In this document: positions 49,436 through 58,805 of the stretch, piece after piece | Layout: every line of letters starts with the position of its first letter | Position numbering within the stretch: the stretch's first letter is position 1 | Assembly: GCF_026342035.1 (NCBI RefSeq) | Contig: NZ_JAPENM010000003.1 | Span: 124,001-188,000 of the forward strand | Reading direction: 5' to 3' | Length of the DNA: 64,000 nucleotides | Source of the DNA: Aldersonia sp. NBC_00410 | GTDB lineage: Bacteria > Actinomycetota > Actinomycetes > Mycobacteriales > Mycobacteriaceae | Position numbers and translations under genes: made by a program | The notes under the pieces: generated by a model | Database searches by the model: none | Told to the model about the DNA's origin: nothing | What the model saw: the letters and a program-made list of their open reading frames with translations, nothing else

Positions 49436-51694
49436 CTAGTGGACCGGTACGGCCTCGGCGGGTGCGGACGAACGTGGCGCGGGCGCGTCGTGCTCGTGCA
49501 AGCCGAACCTGTCGTGCAACCTTGCCAGCGGCTTTGGCGCCCACCAGTTCGCCGGCCCCATCATGCGCATCAGCGCCGGGGCGAGGCCGGCACGGATCAG
49601 TGTCGCGTCGACGACGAGGGTGATCGCGAGGACGATGCCGAACATCTTCATGAACGACACCTGCGCCGTTGCCAACGCAATGAAGGAGATCGACATCAAC
49701 ATCGCTGCGGCAGTGAAGATCCGGCCGGTTCTGGCGATGCCCATCGCGACCGCATGCGTGTTGTCGGCGGTGGTGCGGCCCGACTGTAGCCAGTCTTCGC
49801 GGATCCGGGACAGCAGGAACACCTCGTAGTCCATCGACATCCCGAAGGCCAGGCAGAACATCAGCAGCGGCATGGTCGGAGAGAGATAGCCGGTCGGGGT
49901 GAATCCGAGCGGGTCGGAGAAGTGGCCTTCCTGGAAGATCCACACCATCGCGCCGAAGCCTGCCGACAGCGACAGCGTGTTGAGGACGACCGCCTTGATC
50001 GGCAGAATCACACTGCCGGTGAACAGGAACAGCACAATGAGCGTCGAGGCGACGATCAGCGCGAGGGCGAGAGGCAGCCGTCCACCGAGCGCGTCGAGCG
50101 AATCATTGTTGGCGGCAGCGGGACCGGTGAACATCACCTCGCCGGGCGCCGGCACGGCCCGCGCCGCGTGGAGTTGGCGCGCAGCGGTGGCGGAGTACGC
50201 GCTCGCATCACTGATGATCCGTAGATACGTGCCGGACTCGTTGGCCATCTCCGGCAGCGCGGACGCCACCCGGGCACCCGCCGTGTAGGTGCCCACGCTC
50301 GATGACACCGCCAACACGCCGGGCACGCGGGACAGCTCCGCCGCGTAGTCGCCGAGCGGGCCCGGCCCGGCCGCGTAACCGGGCAGCACCGCAATTGCCG
50401 CACCGCCCGTATTTATGTCGAAGTTCTGCCGTAGCGAGTCGCCGACCGCGCGGGTTTCCGACACGGCGGCGGGTACCACGCGATCGTCGGGGTAGCTGAA
50501 CTTCGCGGAAAGGAACGGTGCGCCGAGGAACAGCAGGAAGATGGTCGCCGCGATGGCGACCGGCGCGGCGCGGCGCATCACTGCATTGACCGCGCTGTAC
50601 CAGCGGCTTTCCTCCGGCGGGACGACCCGGCTCGGCTGCATGCGGAACAAACGGCGCAGCGGCTCGCGCAGGTCGAACGAGTTCACCCGGTGGCCGAGCA
50701 GCATCAGGCACGCAGGCACCAGTATCAGCGCGGCGAGCGCGGCCGCGGCGACCACCGCGAGGCCGGCGTAGGCGAAGGACTTGAGGAAGTACAGCGGAAA
50801 GACGATCAGCGCCGACATCGACAGCGCGACAACGATTGCCGAGTACAACACGGTGCGGCCGGCGGTCTGCACGGTACGCACGACCGCATCCGGCACCTCG
50901 CGCCCGGCAGCGAGTTCCTCGCGGAATCGGCTCACCATGAACAGGCTGTAGTCGATAGCAAGCGCGAAGCCGAGTGCCGTGGTCATGTTCAGCGCGTAGA
51001 TCGACACGTCGGTGATCATGGTGTAGAAGCGCAGAATCGCGAGTGTGCTCAGGATCGCGAAGATGCCGATGGCCAGCGGCAGCATCGCCGCGATGACACT
51101 GCCGAACACGAGGATGAGCACGATCGCCGAGATCGGGATGGCGACCCCTTCGGCGATCGCAAGATCCTTCGTGACTTGTCCGTTGATCTCGTGGTAACCG
51201 ATCGCAATCCCGCTGGCGCGCACGGTTATCCCGTCGCTCGTGCCGGCGACTTCGTCGGCGAGTTCGGCGGCCCGCGCGGGTGCGGCCGTGTCGTCGCCGT
51301 CGATGTGCGCGGTGATCAGGGCGCTGTGCGCGGTGCGGCTGCGGAATGCGGCGGCCAGATCGGGGGGCATGGTCCAGTACGACTGCACGGAATCGACATC
51401 GGAAGTGGACCGCAGTGATTCGATGATTCGTGCGCCCGTAGCGCGGGCCGCGGGGCTGTCCACGCCGTCCGGCGCGTCGACGAGCAGGATGAAGTTGGGT
51501 TCGGCACCACCGAACTTTTCTGCCAGCAGTGCGCTCGCCCGGCCGGACTCCGAATCGTTGGCGATGAATCCACCGGCCTTCATGTGGGCCAGCGCGGTGG
51601 CGCCGAGCAGTCCGCTCGACACCGCAATCAACAACGCGGCGACCAACACTGCTCGCGGTCGCGCAATCACGAAATAGGCAATACGGTCCAGCAT
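49436..51694 (-). CDS. MmpL-family RND transporter, copy 1
   Basis: A 752-residue MMPL transporter with 12 predicted helices and two porter loops. Asp-Tyr pairs are in GFALAIDYSLFMVSRFREEL (about 265) and FGMSMDYEVFLLSRIREDW (about 615). The short C-terminal tail (HDRFGLHEHDAPAPRSS) lacks the MmpL3 extension. GGGGGG five bases before ATG 51694. On the minus strand TAGCGT at 51791-51796 and an isolated AAGGAGG (51778-51784) suggest it also has its own promoter. It is very similar along its length to copy 2 at 52579-54849, with a TetR gene in between. It is followed by the fadD-type ligase and thioesterase genes, so the cargo may be a lipid made or modified by these. Confidence 0.9.
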   Translation of the reverse strand: MLDRIAYFVIARPRAVLVAALLIAVSSGLLGATALAHMKAGGFIANDSESGRASALLAEKFGGAEPNFILLVDAPDGVDSPAARATGARIIESLRSTSDVDSVQSYWTMPPDLAAAFRSRTAHSALITAHIDGDDTAAPARAAELADEVAGTSDGITVRASGIAIGYHEINGQVTKDLAIAEGVAIPISAIVLILVFGSVIAAMLPLAIGIFAILSTLAILRFYTMITDVSIYALNMTTALGFALAIDYSLFMVSRFREELAAGREVPDAVVRTVQTAGRTVLYSAIVVALSMSALIVFPLYFLKSFAYAGLAVVAAAALAALILVPACLMLLGHRVNSFDLREPLRRLFRMQPSRVVPPEESRWYSAVNAVMRRAAPVAIAATIFLLFLGAPFLSAKFSYPDDRVVPAAVSETRAVGDSLRQNFDINTGGAAIAVLPGYAAGPGPLGDYAAELSRVPGVLAVSSSVGTYTAGARVASALPEMANESGTYLRIISDASAYSATAARQLHAARAVPAPGEVMFTGPAAANNDSLDALGGRLPLALALIVASTLIVLFLFTGSVILPIKAVVLNTLSLSAGFGAMVWIFQEGHFSDPLGFTPTGYLSPTMPLLMFCLAFGMSMDYEVFLLSRIREDWLQSGRTTADNTHAVAMGIARTGRIFTAAAMLMSISFIALATAQVSFMKMFGIVLAITLVVDATLIRAGLAPALMRMMGPANWWAPKPLARLHDRFGLHEHDAPAPRSSAPAEAVPVH

Positions 51695-51901
51695 CGCGGC
51701 CCCCCTCGATGATCGGTCGGCGGCGCTGGCGTGACGCTGCCAACTCACCTGGGAGCACCGCCCTTGCCCGGCGTTGTCCTCCTTGGTTAGACGCTACAAA
51801 GATGGGCGGTCCCAGCACGTCGTGCCCAGGGCGGTACTTGATCTCCTACCGGGGGTGGAGCCGGTTGCCTGCGACGGCGCGAGGTCGTGGTTCGAGCCGG
51901 C

Positions 51902-52582
51902 TCACCGGGTCATGCGTCGCTGCTCGTGCAGCCAGGTCAGCAGTTCGTCGGGGCTGGCGTCGTGGCCGAGCAGGTCGCCGACGATGTGGCCCGAGCATGC
52001 CGATTTGAGCACCTTGTCCGCAGCCAGATCGGGATCGCCCCACGGCAGATACGGTTTGGCGATCAGCAGTGACGCGATGCCGTGCGCGGCCGCCCACATC
52101 TGCATCGCCACCGGAATCGGGTCGGCCTCGGCGAACACGCCGCTGTCCATGCAGTCCCGGACGGTGGCCAGGAAATGGGTGAAGGCAGCACTGCCGAGCA
52201 CCTTGTCGACCTCGCCGGCCCGGTCGCCGCATTCCATCGTGGCGAGCCGGTAGTGCTCGGGATGTTCGCGGGCGAACCGCACGTAGGCCAGGCCCTGCGT
52301 GCGCAGCCGTTCGAGCGGAGCGTCGATGCCCGCCACTGCGGCCTGCATGACCTCGTCGAGGTCGGTCATCACCTGCACCACCGCGGCCTCGATCAACGCG
52401 TCCTTGTCCGCGAAGTGCCGGTAGATCGAGGGTGCACTCACACCGACCGTTTCGGAGATCGCGCGGATCGAAACATCGTCCGCGTGACCGGTCCGAGCGA
52501 GCAGAGCCATGGTGGCGTCGAGAATCTCCCCGCGCAGTTGATCGCCGGAGCCGCGTGGGGCGCGCTGTCGTGCTGCGCTCAT
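51902..52582 (-). CDS. TetR-family regulator of the MmpL pair
   Basis: A 226-residue TetR protein. The helix-turn-helix is VSIRAISETVGVSAPSIYRH (about 37-56), then FADKDALIEAAVVQVMTDL. The C-terminal domain (~80-215), with MQMWAAAHGIASLLIAKPYL, is of the TetR_C_13-like type. ATG 52582 overlaps the stop of MmpL copy 2 (ATGA), so it is cotranscribed with the pump. The likely operator is the palindromic site 54869-54897 before MmpL copy 2. The stretch 51695-51901 between this gene and MmpL copy 1 holds the promoter-like box noted there. Confidence 0.9.
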   Translation of the reverse strand: MSAARQRAPRGSGDQLRGEILDATMALLARTGHADDVSIRAISETVGVSAPSIYRHFADKDALIEAAVVQVMTDLDEVMQAAVAGIDAPLERLRTQGLAYVRFAREHPEHYRLATMECGDRAGEVDKVLGSAAFTHFLATVRDCMDSGVFAEADPIPVAMQMWAAAHGIASLLIAKPYLPWGDPDLAADKVLKSACSGHIVGDLLGHDASPDELLTWLHEQRRMTR

Positions 52583-54849
52583 GAAGCTCCCTGATGCGCC
52601 GGTAAGCGCGGTGCGGGTTCGTCGGTCGCCGGCGCCGGTTCGTCGTGTTCGTGCAGCCCGATACGGGCGTGCAGCGCGGCGAGGGGTTTCGGTGCCCACC
52701 AATTCGCCCGGCCCATCATCTTCATCAGGGCGGGCGCGAGGCACGTGCGGATGAGGGTGGCATCGGTCAACACCGTCAGCGCCAATCCCAAGCCGAACAT
52801 CTTCATGAACGAGACCTGTGCAGTGGTCATGGCAATGAACACGATAGCCATCAGAACCGCTGCCGCCGTGAAGATCCGGCCGGTCCGTGCCACACCCATC
52901 GCCACCGCGCGCGTGTTGTCCGCGGCGGTGCGGCCCGACATCAGCCATTCCTCGCGGATACGGGAGAGCAGGAAGACCTCGTAGTCCATCGACATGCCGA
53001 ACGCCAGACAGAACATCAGCAGCGGCATGGTCGGTGACAGATAGCCGGTGGGTGTGAAGCCGAGCTGATCGGAGAAATGGCCCTCCTGGAAGATCCACAC
53101 CATCGCGCCGAACGCGGCGGACAGCGACAGCGTGTTGAGCACGATCGCCTTGACCGGCAACACCACGCTGCCGGTGAACAGGAACAGCACGACCAGTGTC
53201 GATACCACGATCAGCCCGAGCGCCAGCGGGAGTCGCCCAGCGAGCACGTCGAGCGAGTCGTGATTGACGGCGGCGGGCCCGGTGAACAGCACCTCGCCCG
53301 GGCTTGGCACCGCACGCACTGCTTCGAGATGGCGTGCCCCCGCCTTGGCGAACGGGTCGGATTGGCCGGTGATCCGGAGGTACGCGCCGGAGTCGTTGAG
53401 CATGTTCGGTAGCGGCGACGCGACCCGCGACCCTTCGACGTAGGTGCCCGCGCTCGACGTCACCGCGTCCACGCCGGGAACTTGGGACAGCTCGGCCGCG
53501 TAATCGCCGATCGGGCCCTGGCCACCGGTGTAGCCGGGCAGCACCGCGATCGAGGAGCCGCCGGTGTCGAGTTCGAAGTTCTGCCGCAACGAGTCGCCGA
53601 CCGCGCGGCTCTCCGCCACCGCCGCGGGGACCACCCGCTCGTCGGGATAGCCGAACTGTGCCGACAGGAACGGTGCGCCGAGCAGCAGCAGGAACATGGT
53701 CACCGCGATCGCGACCGGTGCCGCGTGCCGCATCACTGCGCTCACCCCGCGGTACCACCGGCTCTCCTGCGGCGGCACCACCTGGCGCGGCGGCATGCGC
53801 AGTAGCCGGCGGAACGGTTCGCGCAGGTCCAGCGAATTAACCCGATGGCCGAGCGTCATCAGGCACGCCGGTACCACGATGAGCGCGGCGAGTGCCGCGG
53901 CAGCCACCACGGCCAGTCCCGAATACGCGAAAGATTTCAGGAAGTAGAGCGGGAAGACGATCAGCGCGGACATCGACAGCGCGACGACGAGGGCCGAGTA
54001 GAGCACGGTCCGGCCCGCGGTCTGCACGGTGCGGCGCACGGCGTCGGCGACCTCGCGGCCTGCGTCGAGTTCCTCGCGGAACCGGCTCACCATGAACAGG
54101 CTGTAGTCGATCGCGAGCGCGAGGCCGAGCGCGGTCGTCATGTTCAGCGCGTAGATCGAGACGTCGGTGACCAGGGTGAGGGTGCGCAGGATCGCAAGCG
54201 TGGTGAGGATCGCGAAGATCCCGATGCCGAGCGGCAGCAAGGCCGCGACGAGGCTGCCGAAGACGAGGATCAGCACGATCGCCGAGATCGGAATGGCGAC
54301 TGCTTCGGCGACGGCGAGGTCCTTGGTGACCTGCGCGTTGATGTCGTGGTAAGCCATCGTTTGCCCGCCCGCACGCACAGTGATCCCGTCGGTGGTGCCG
54401 GTCAGGTCGTCGGCGAGTTCGGCGGCACGCTTGGGCGCACTCGTGTCGTCGCCGTCGACATTGGCGGTGATCAGCGCGCTGTGCGCGGTCCGGCTGCGGA
54501 ACGCGCCGGCCAGATCCGGCGGCGCGGTCCAGTACGACTGCACGGATGCGACACCCTCGGCGCTGGACAGGGTGTCGACGAGCCGGGCGCCCGCGGCCTT
54601 GGCCTCCGGACTGTCCACTCCGTCGCGGGCATCGACGAGCAGCACCAGGTTGGGTTCCGCGCCGCCGAAGTCCTGGTCGAGCACTTCGCTCGCCCGGCCG
54701 GACTCGGAGTCGGCCGTGGTGAATCCGCCCGCTTTCATATGGCTGATCGCGGTGGCCCCGAACAGCCCGGCCAGGATGGCGATCGTGAACGCCGTGACCA
54801 GCACTTTGCGTGGTCGCGCGATGACGAAACTGGCAATCCTGTCCAGCAT
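52579..54849 (-). CDS. MmpL-family RND transporter, copy 2
   Basis: A 756-residue MMPL transporter, collinear with and strongly similar to copy 1. Asp-Tyr pairs are in LGLALAIDYSLFMVSRFREE and FGMSMDYEVFLLSRIREEW. The N-terminal LDRIASFVIARPRKVLVTAF leads into porter loop 1 with SYWTAPPDLAGAFRSRTAHS, near-identical to copy 1. The tail is proline-rich (HEHDEPAPATDEPAPRLP). GAGGGGG lies before ATG 54849. On the minus strand TACGCT at 54881-54886 is a -10 box inside the palindromic operator. Together with the TetR gene it forms a self-regulated exporter unit; the substrate is unknown. Confidence 0.9.
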   Translation of the reverse strand: MLDRIASFVIARPRKVLVTAFTIAILAGLFGATAISHMKAGGFTTADSESGRASEVLDQDFGGAEPNLVLLVDARDGVDSPEAKAAGARLVDTLSSAEGVASVQSYWTAPPDLAGAFRSRTAHSALITANVDGDDTSAPKRAAELADDLTGTTDGITVRAGGQTMAYHDINAQVTKDLAVAEAVAIPISAIVLILVFGSLVAALLPLGIGIFAILTTLAILRTLTLVTDVSIYALNMTTALGLALAIDYSLFMVSRFREELDAGREVADAVRRTVQTAGRTVLYSALVVALSMSALIVFPLYFLKSFAYSGLAVVAAAALAALIVVPACLMTLGHRVNSLDLREPFRRLLRMPPRQVVPPQESRWYRGVSAVMRHAAPVAIAVTMFLLLLGAPFLSAQFGYPDERVVPAAVAESRAVGDSLRQNFELDTGGSSIAVLPGYTGGQGPIGDYAAELSQVPGVDAVTSSAGTYVEGSRVASPLPNMLNDSGAYLRITGQSDPFAKAGARHLEAVRAVPSPGEVLFTGPAAVNHDSLDVLAGRLPLALGLIVVSTLVVLFLFTGSVVLPVKAIVLNTLSLSAAFGAMVWIFQEGHFSDQLGFTPTGYLSPTMPLLMFCLAFGMSMDYEVFLLSRIREEWLMSGRTAADNTRAVAMGVARTGRIFTAAAVLMAIVFIAMTTAQVSFMKMFGLGLALTVLTDATLIRTCLAPALMKMMGRANWWAPKPLAALHARIGLHEHDEPAPATDEPAPRLPAHQGAS

Positions 54850-54868
54850 CGCAAGGCCCCCCTCTACG

Positions 54869-54897
54869 GTTAGTGGCGTTAGCGTAACGCAGTTAAC
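54869..54897. promoter_or_regulatory. Nested palindrome, likely operator of the MmpL-TetR operon
   Basis: GCGTTA (54876-54881) and TAACGC (54885-54890) flank GCG. Further out, GTTA (54869-54872) and TAAC (54894-54897) form a second symmetric pair. The minus-strand -10 box TACGCT lies across the centre. It sits 20 bp before MmpL copy 2, in the gap to dnaX. Confidence 0.6.
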
Positions 54898-55019
54898 TCA
54901 GCGGCGGAACACCCCCGTGATCGCCTGCTGCGCCAGTGTTTCGACGCGACAAACCCATACCGCCGGCGGCCGGGGTCGGCGTCCAGAACTCCGCAGGGTC
55001 GACTGTCCCCGCCCGCCGG

Positions 55020-55025
55020 TACGCT
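55020..55025 (+). promoter_or_regulatory. -10 box, probable leaderless start of dnaX
   Basis: TACGCT is followed by CGGCGC and GTG 55032. No Shine-Dalgarno precedes the GTG. Spacing equals that at 3407 and 18019. Confidence 0.45.
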
Positions 55026-55031
55026 CGGCGC

Positions 55032-57206
55032 GTGGCGCTGTACCGGAAGTACCGACCGGCAACGTTCGCCGAGGTGGTCGGCCAGGAGCATGTGACCGAG
55101 CCGTTGAGCATTGCGCTCGACGCCGGGCGGATCAACCATGCCTATCTGTTCTCCGGCCCGCGTGGCTGTGGCAAGACCTCATCGGCGCGCATCCTCGCTC
55201 GCTCGCTGAACTGCGTCGAGGGACCGACGTCGACACCGTGCGGCGTCTGCGGGTCGTGCGTCGCGCTCGGCCCGGGCGGACCGGGCAATCTCGACGTGAT
55301 CGAACTCGACGCGGCCAGTCATGGTGGCGTCGATGACACCAGGGAACTGCGCGACCGGGCGTTCTACGCGCCCGCCGAGTCGCGCTACCGGGTGTTCATC
55401 GTGGATGAGGCGCACATGGTCACCACGGCAGGTTTCAACGCGCTGCTCAAGATCGTCGAGGAACCGCCGGAGCACCTGATCTTCGTGTTCGCGACGACGG
55501 AGCCGGAGAAGGTGCTGCCGACGATCCGGTCGCGCACCCACCACTACCCGTTCCGGCTGCTGCCGCCGAGCACCATGCGCGGGCTGCTGGAGAAGATCTG
55601 CGCGCAGGAGTCGGTCACCGTCGAACCGGCGGTGTACCCGCTGGTCATTCGCGCGGGCGGCGGTTCGCCTCGCGATTCGCTCAGCGTGCTCGATCAGCTG
55701 CTCGCCGGTGCCGGGAACGACGGCGTCACCTATCGGCGGGCGCTCGCGTTGCTCGGCGTCACCGACGTTGCGCTGATCGACGAAGCGGTCGATGCGCTCG
55801 CCGCCGACGATGGAGCCGCGCTGTTCGGCACCGTCGACAAGGTCATGGAGGCGGGGCACGATCCGCGCCGGTTCGCCGTCGACCTGCTCGACCGGCTGCG
55901 CGACCTGATTCTGTTGCGCGCGGTCCCCGACGCCGGCGAGCGTGGACTCGTCGATGCCCCCGGCGATCAGCTCGAGCGGATGCTGGCCGAAGCCGAGCGC
56001 ATCGGCCCGGCAACGCTGGCCCGCTACGCGGAGCTGGTGCACGAGGGGCTCGGCGAAATGCGCGGGGCGACCGCGCCACGACTGCTGCTCGAGGTGGTCT
56101 GCGCGCGCATGCTGCTGCCGTCGGTATCCGACGCCGAGTCCGCCGCACTCCAGCGCATCGAGCGCATCGAGCGGCGGTTGGAAGTGAGCAGACCCACCAC
56201 GGAATCCGCCGCCGGTGCGGCAGCGCCCAATACAGCGGACGAAGCGCCCGAGACCGCCGGCCGCCGGGAGTTCCGGCCGTCGCGGGTCAAAGCGGAGACG
56301 GCGACCGAGCCGGCTCCGACGACCCCGGACCCGGCGCCGACCGCACCGCCGACGCCACCGCCGACCCCGCAACCCACGCCCGAACCCGCCCCGACCAGGC
56401 CCAGTCCGGACCCGACGCCGGCCCCCGAGCCCGAGCCAGCGCCCTCGCCGCAGCCGGAACCCGCGCCGGAACCGACCGTTGCCGCAGAGCCTCCCGCGGC
56501 GGAGTCCGTGCCCGAGCCCGAGCCCGAGTCCGAACCTGCGCCCGAGCCGATATCCGAACCCGCCGCCGCGAGTCGCCCGGGCGAGCCCGATGCCGCCGCG
56601 GTGCGCGCGGTGTGGTCGGAAGTGCTGGTCAAGGTGCGCGAACGCAGCCGCACCGTCGAGGTGATGCTGTCCGGCGCGACAATCGCGGCCGTCACCGGCG
56701 GCGCGATCGTGCTGCGGCACGAGTCGGGCCCGCTGTCGAAGCGACTCGTCGAACCGCGCAATGCCGAAGTGATCAAGGACGCCCTGCGCGACCTGTTCGG
56801 CGTGGAATGGGACGTGCGCTGCGAGACCGGGGCGACCAACGCCGCCGCGCGCAGCGCCCCCGCCCGCCCGGCCGCGAACGCGAAACCCGCTGGTCTGCCG
56901 AAGTTTTCGCGGCCGAGCCGGACGAAAGCCGAGCGGCCCGCCGAGCCGGCGCGCGATGCCGCGGAGGACTGGCCGCTCCCCGCCGAGCCGCCGCACGACT
57001 CGGACGAAGAACCGTCCGATGTCGCGTACCAGCCGCCGCAGGAGCATCTCGACGGTCCGCCACTGCCGAGCACTCCCGACGAGGAAGCGGAGATGCTCGC
57101 CGAAGCGGCTCAGCCCGTCCGCGCCGAGGAACGGCGGGACCCGGATGAGGTGGCCATCGAGTTGCTCAGCAACGAGCTCGGCGCCCGCCGCATCGACGGC
57201 GCCTGA
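55032..57206 (+). CDS. dnaX: DNA polymerase III subunit gamma/tau
   Basis: A 724-residue clamp-loader subunit. The AAA+ module (~1-360) begins YRKYRPATFAEVVGQEHV, with Walker A LFSGPRGCGKTSSARILA (about 40-57), zinc cysteines in CGVCGSC, Walker B/DEAH VFIVDEAHMVTTAGF, sensor 1 FVFATTEPEKVLPTIRSRTH and the collar domain. A proline/glutamate-rich linker (~430-520, PEPEPAPSPQPEPAPEP-type repeats) leads to the tau domain (AVWSEVLVKVRERSRTVEVM onwards), which contacts the polymerase and helicase. The linker is unusually long and acidic. No A-rich slippery sequence for a separate gamma form is seen. GTG 55032 is supported by the leaderless -10 box. Confidence 0.96.
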   Translation: MALYRKYRPATFAEVVGQEHVTEPLSIALDAGRINHAYLFSGPRGCGKTSSARILARSLNCVEGPTSTPCGVCGSCVALGPGGPGNLDVIELDAASHGGVDDTRELRDRAFYAPAESRYRVFIVDEAHMVTTAGFNALLKIVEEPPEHLIFVFATTEPEKVLPTIRSRTHHYPFRLLPPSTMRGLLEKICAQESVTVEPAVYPLVIRAGGGSPRDSLSVLDQLLAGAGNDGVTYRRALALLGVTDVALIDEAVDALAADDGAALFGTVDKVMEAGHDPRRFAVDLLDRLRDLILLRAVPDAGERGLVDAPGDQLERMLAEAERIGPATLARYAELVHEGLGEMRGATAPRLLLEVVCARMLLPSVSDAESAALQRIERIERRLEVSRPTTESAAGAAAPNTADEAPETAGRREFRPSRVKAETATEPAPTTPDPAPTAPPTPPPTPQPTPEPAPTRPSPDPTPAPEPEPAPSPQPEPAPEPTVAAEPPAAESVPEPEPESEPAPEPISEPAAASRPGEPDAAAVRAVWSEVLVKVRERSRTVEVMLSGATIAAVTGGAIVLRHESGPLSKRLVEPRNAEVIKDALRDLFGVEWDVRCETGATNAAARSAPARPAANAKPAGLPKFSRPSRTKAERPAEPARDAAEDWPLPAEPPHDSDEEPSDVAYQPPQEHLDGPPLPSTPDEEAEMLAEAAQPVRAEERRDPDEVAIELLSNELGARRIDGA

Positions 57207-57549
57207 CGATTTCCCGCGGCGTGTCGTGCGCCGGCGTTTCGACCAGGTTGGGCGGACTGCGATGGGTGCGGTGTAAACTCGCCAAAGTTAACCGCGATTC
57301 GCACTTGCCGCGTCGGGGAGACAGGTCGACAACCCTTACCTTCAGCTGCTCCTTGTGTGGTAGCAGGGCGGGGAGCGGCGGCCGTCGTTCTCGTCGTGTG
57401 TCACGTGGGTCGCGGGTGGCTGCAATCCACGGTCGACCGACCGGATGCGACGAGCGGCTTGGCCGCACAGCGAAGACCGCGGCACTGCCGCACAGGTAAC
57501 CACCAGCGGTGCCGCGGCACCGAGCAGTACGGAAGAAGGAGACGTCACA
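57207..57549. other. 343-bp gap with the fadA promoter region
   Basis: Between dnaX and fadA no convincing gene is seen. TAAACT (57274-57279), in an AT-richer patch with AAAGTTAACCG just after it, is the best -10 candidate and would leave a leader of about 260 nt. A perfect 12-bp palindrome, GTGCCGCGGCAC, lies near 57510. AAGGAG eight bases before GTG 57550 is the fadA ribosome site. The short open frames here have no recognisable sequence. Confidence 0.5.
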
Positions 57550-58764
57550 GTGACGACAGAGGCGTTCATCTACGAGGCGATTCGTACGCCCCGCGGGCGC
57601 GGCAAGAAGACGGGTTCGCTGCACTCGGTGAAGCCGATCGATCTGGTCACCGGCCTGATCGGCGAGCTGCGCAACCGTTTCCCCGACCTCGACGAGGACC
57701 GGCTCTCCGACGTCATCCTGGGCATCGTTGGCCCGGTTGGTGACCAGGGCGCCGATATGGCCCGCGTCGCGGTGACCGCGGCCGGCCTGCCCGACACCGT
57801 CGGCGGCGTGCAGATCAACCGCTTCTGCGCCTCCGGCCTCGAGGCCGTGAACATGGCCGCGCAGAAGGTCCGCTCCGGCTTCGACGACCTGATCATCGCC
57901 GGCGGCGTCGAGTCGATGTCGCGCGTGCCGATGGGCAGCGACGGTGGCCCGTGGGCGCTCGATCCCGCCACCAGCTACGACACCTACTTCGTCCCGCAGG
58001 GCGTCGGCGCCGACCTGATCGCCACCATCGAGGGCTTCTCCCGTGAGGACGTCGACGCCTACGCGGTGCGTTCACAGGAGAAAGCGGCGGCGGCGTGGTC
58101 GGGCGGCTACTTCGCGAAGTCGGTCGTTCCGGTCAAGGACATCAACGGACTGACCGTGCTCGACCATGACGAGCACATGCGCCCGGGCACCACGCTCGAG
58201 GATCTGGCCAAGCTGCAGCCGTCGTTCTCGATGGTCGGCGAAATGGGCGGCTTCGACGCGGTGGCGCTGCAGAAGTTCCACTACGTGGAGAAGATCAACC
58301 ACGTCCACCACGGCGGCAACAGCTCGGGCATCGTCGACGGCGCGGCCCTGCTGCTCGTCGGCACCGAGGAAGCGGGCAAGGCTTCGGGTCTGACCCCGCG
58401 TGCGCGCGTCGTCGCGACCGCCACCAGCGGCGCCGACTCGACGATCATGCTGACCGGCCCGACGCCGGCCACCAAGAAGGTCCTCGATCGCGCCGGCCTG
58501 ACCGTCGACGACATCGACCTGTTCGAGCTGAACGAGGCGTTCGCGTCGGTCGTGCTGAAGTTCCAGAAGGATCTCAACATCCCGGACGAGAAGCTCAACG
58601 TCAACGGCGGCGCGATCGCGATGGGTCACCCGCTCGGCGCCACCGGCGCGATGATCACCGGCACCATGGTCGACGAGCTCGAGCGTCGCAACGGCCGCTA
58701 CGCCCTGCTGACGCTGTGCGTCGGCGGCGGCATGGGTGTTGCCACCATCATCGAGCGCGTCTAA
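57550..58764 (+). CDS. fadA: Acetyl-CoA acyltransferase (thiolase) FadA
   Basis: A 404-residue thiolase, the beta subunit of the fatty-acid oxidation complex. Active site: Cys in [20 protein letters not shown] (about 92), His in [18 protein letters not shown] (about 355) and Cys in [17 protein letters not shown] (about 387), with [18 protein letters not shown] as the other signature. It cleaves 3-oxoacyl-CoA. GTG 57550 has AAGGAG eight bases upstream. It is followed 41 bp later by fadB on the same strand, as in M. tuberculosis Rv0859-Rv0860. The two proteins form the trifunctional complex. Confidence 0.95.
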   Translation: MTTEAFIYEAIRTPRGRGKKTGSLHSVKPIDLVTGLIGELRNRFPDLDEDRLSDVILGIVGPVGDQGADMARVAVTAAGLPDTVGGVQINRFCASGLEAVNMAAQKVRSGFDDLIIAGGVESMSRVPMGSDGGPWALDPATSYDTYFVPQGVGADLIATIEGFSREDVDAYAVRSQEKAAAAWSGGYFAKSVVPVKDINGLTVLDHDEHMRPGTTLEDLAKLQPSFSMVGEMGGFDAVALQKFHYVEKINHVHHGGNSSGIVDGAALLLVGTEEAGKASGLTPRARVVATATSGADSTIMLTGPTPATKKVLDRAGLTVDDIDLFELNEAFASVVLKFQKDLNIPDEKLNVNGGAIAMGHPLGATGAMITGTMVDELERRNGRYALLTLCVGGGMGVATIIERV

Positions 58765-58805
58765 CCACTCCCGACCACTGATTTTCATACAGGAGACATT
58801 GAGCA

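Noticed and set aside
52583-53758. Upstream extension of the TetR frame to 53758
   Set aside because: It is an out-of-frame reading of MmpL copy 2; ATG 52582, overlapping the MmpL stop, gives a normal-length TetR protein.
55032-57206. Programmed frameshift in dnaX producing a separate gamma subunit
   Set aside because: No A-rich slippery heptamer or following hairpin was seen; the single frame encodes full tau.
57221-57499. ORF of about 90 codons in the dnaX-fadA gap
   Set aside because: Ser/Arg-rich with no recognisable pattern; the region looks like a promoter and leader.
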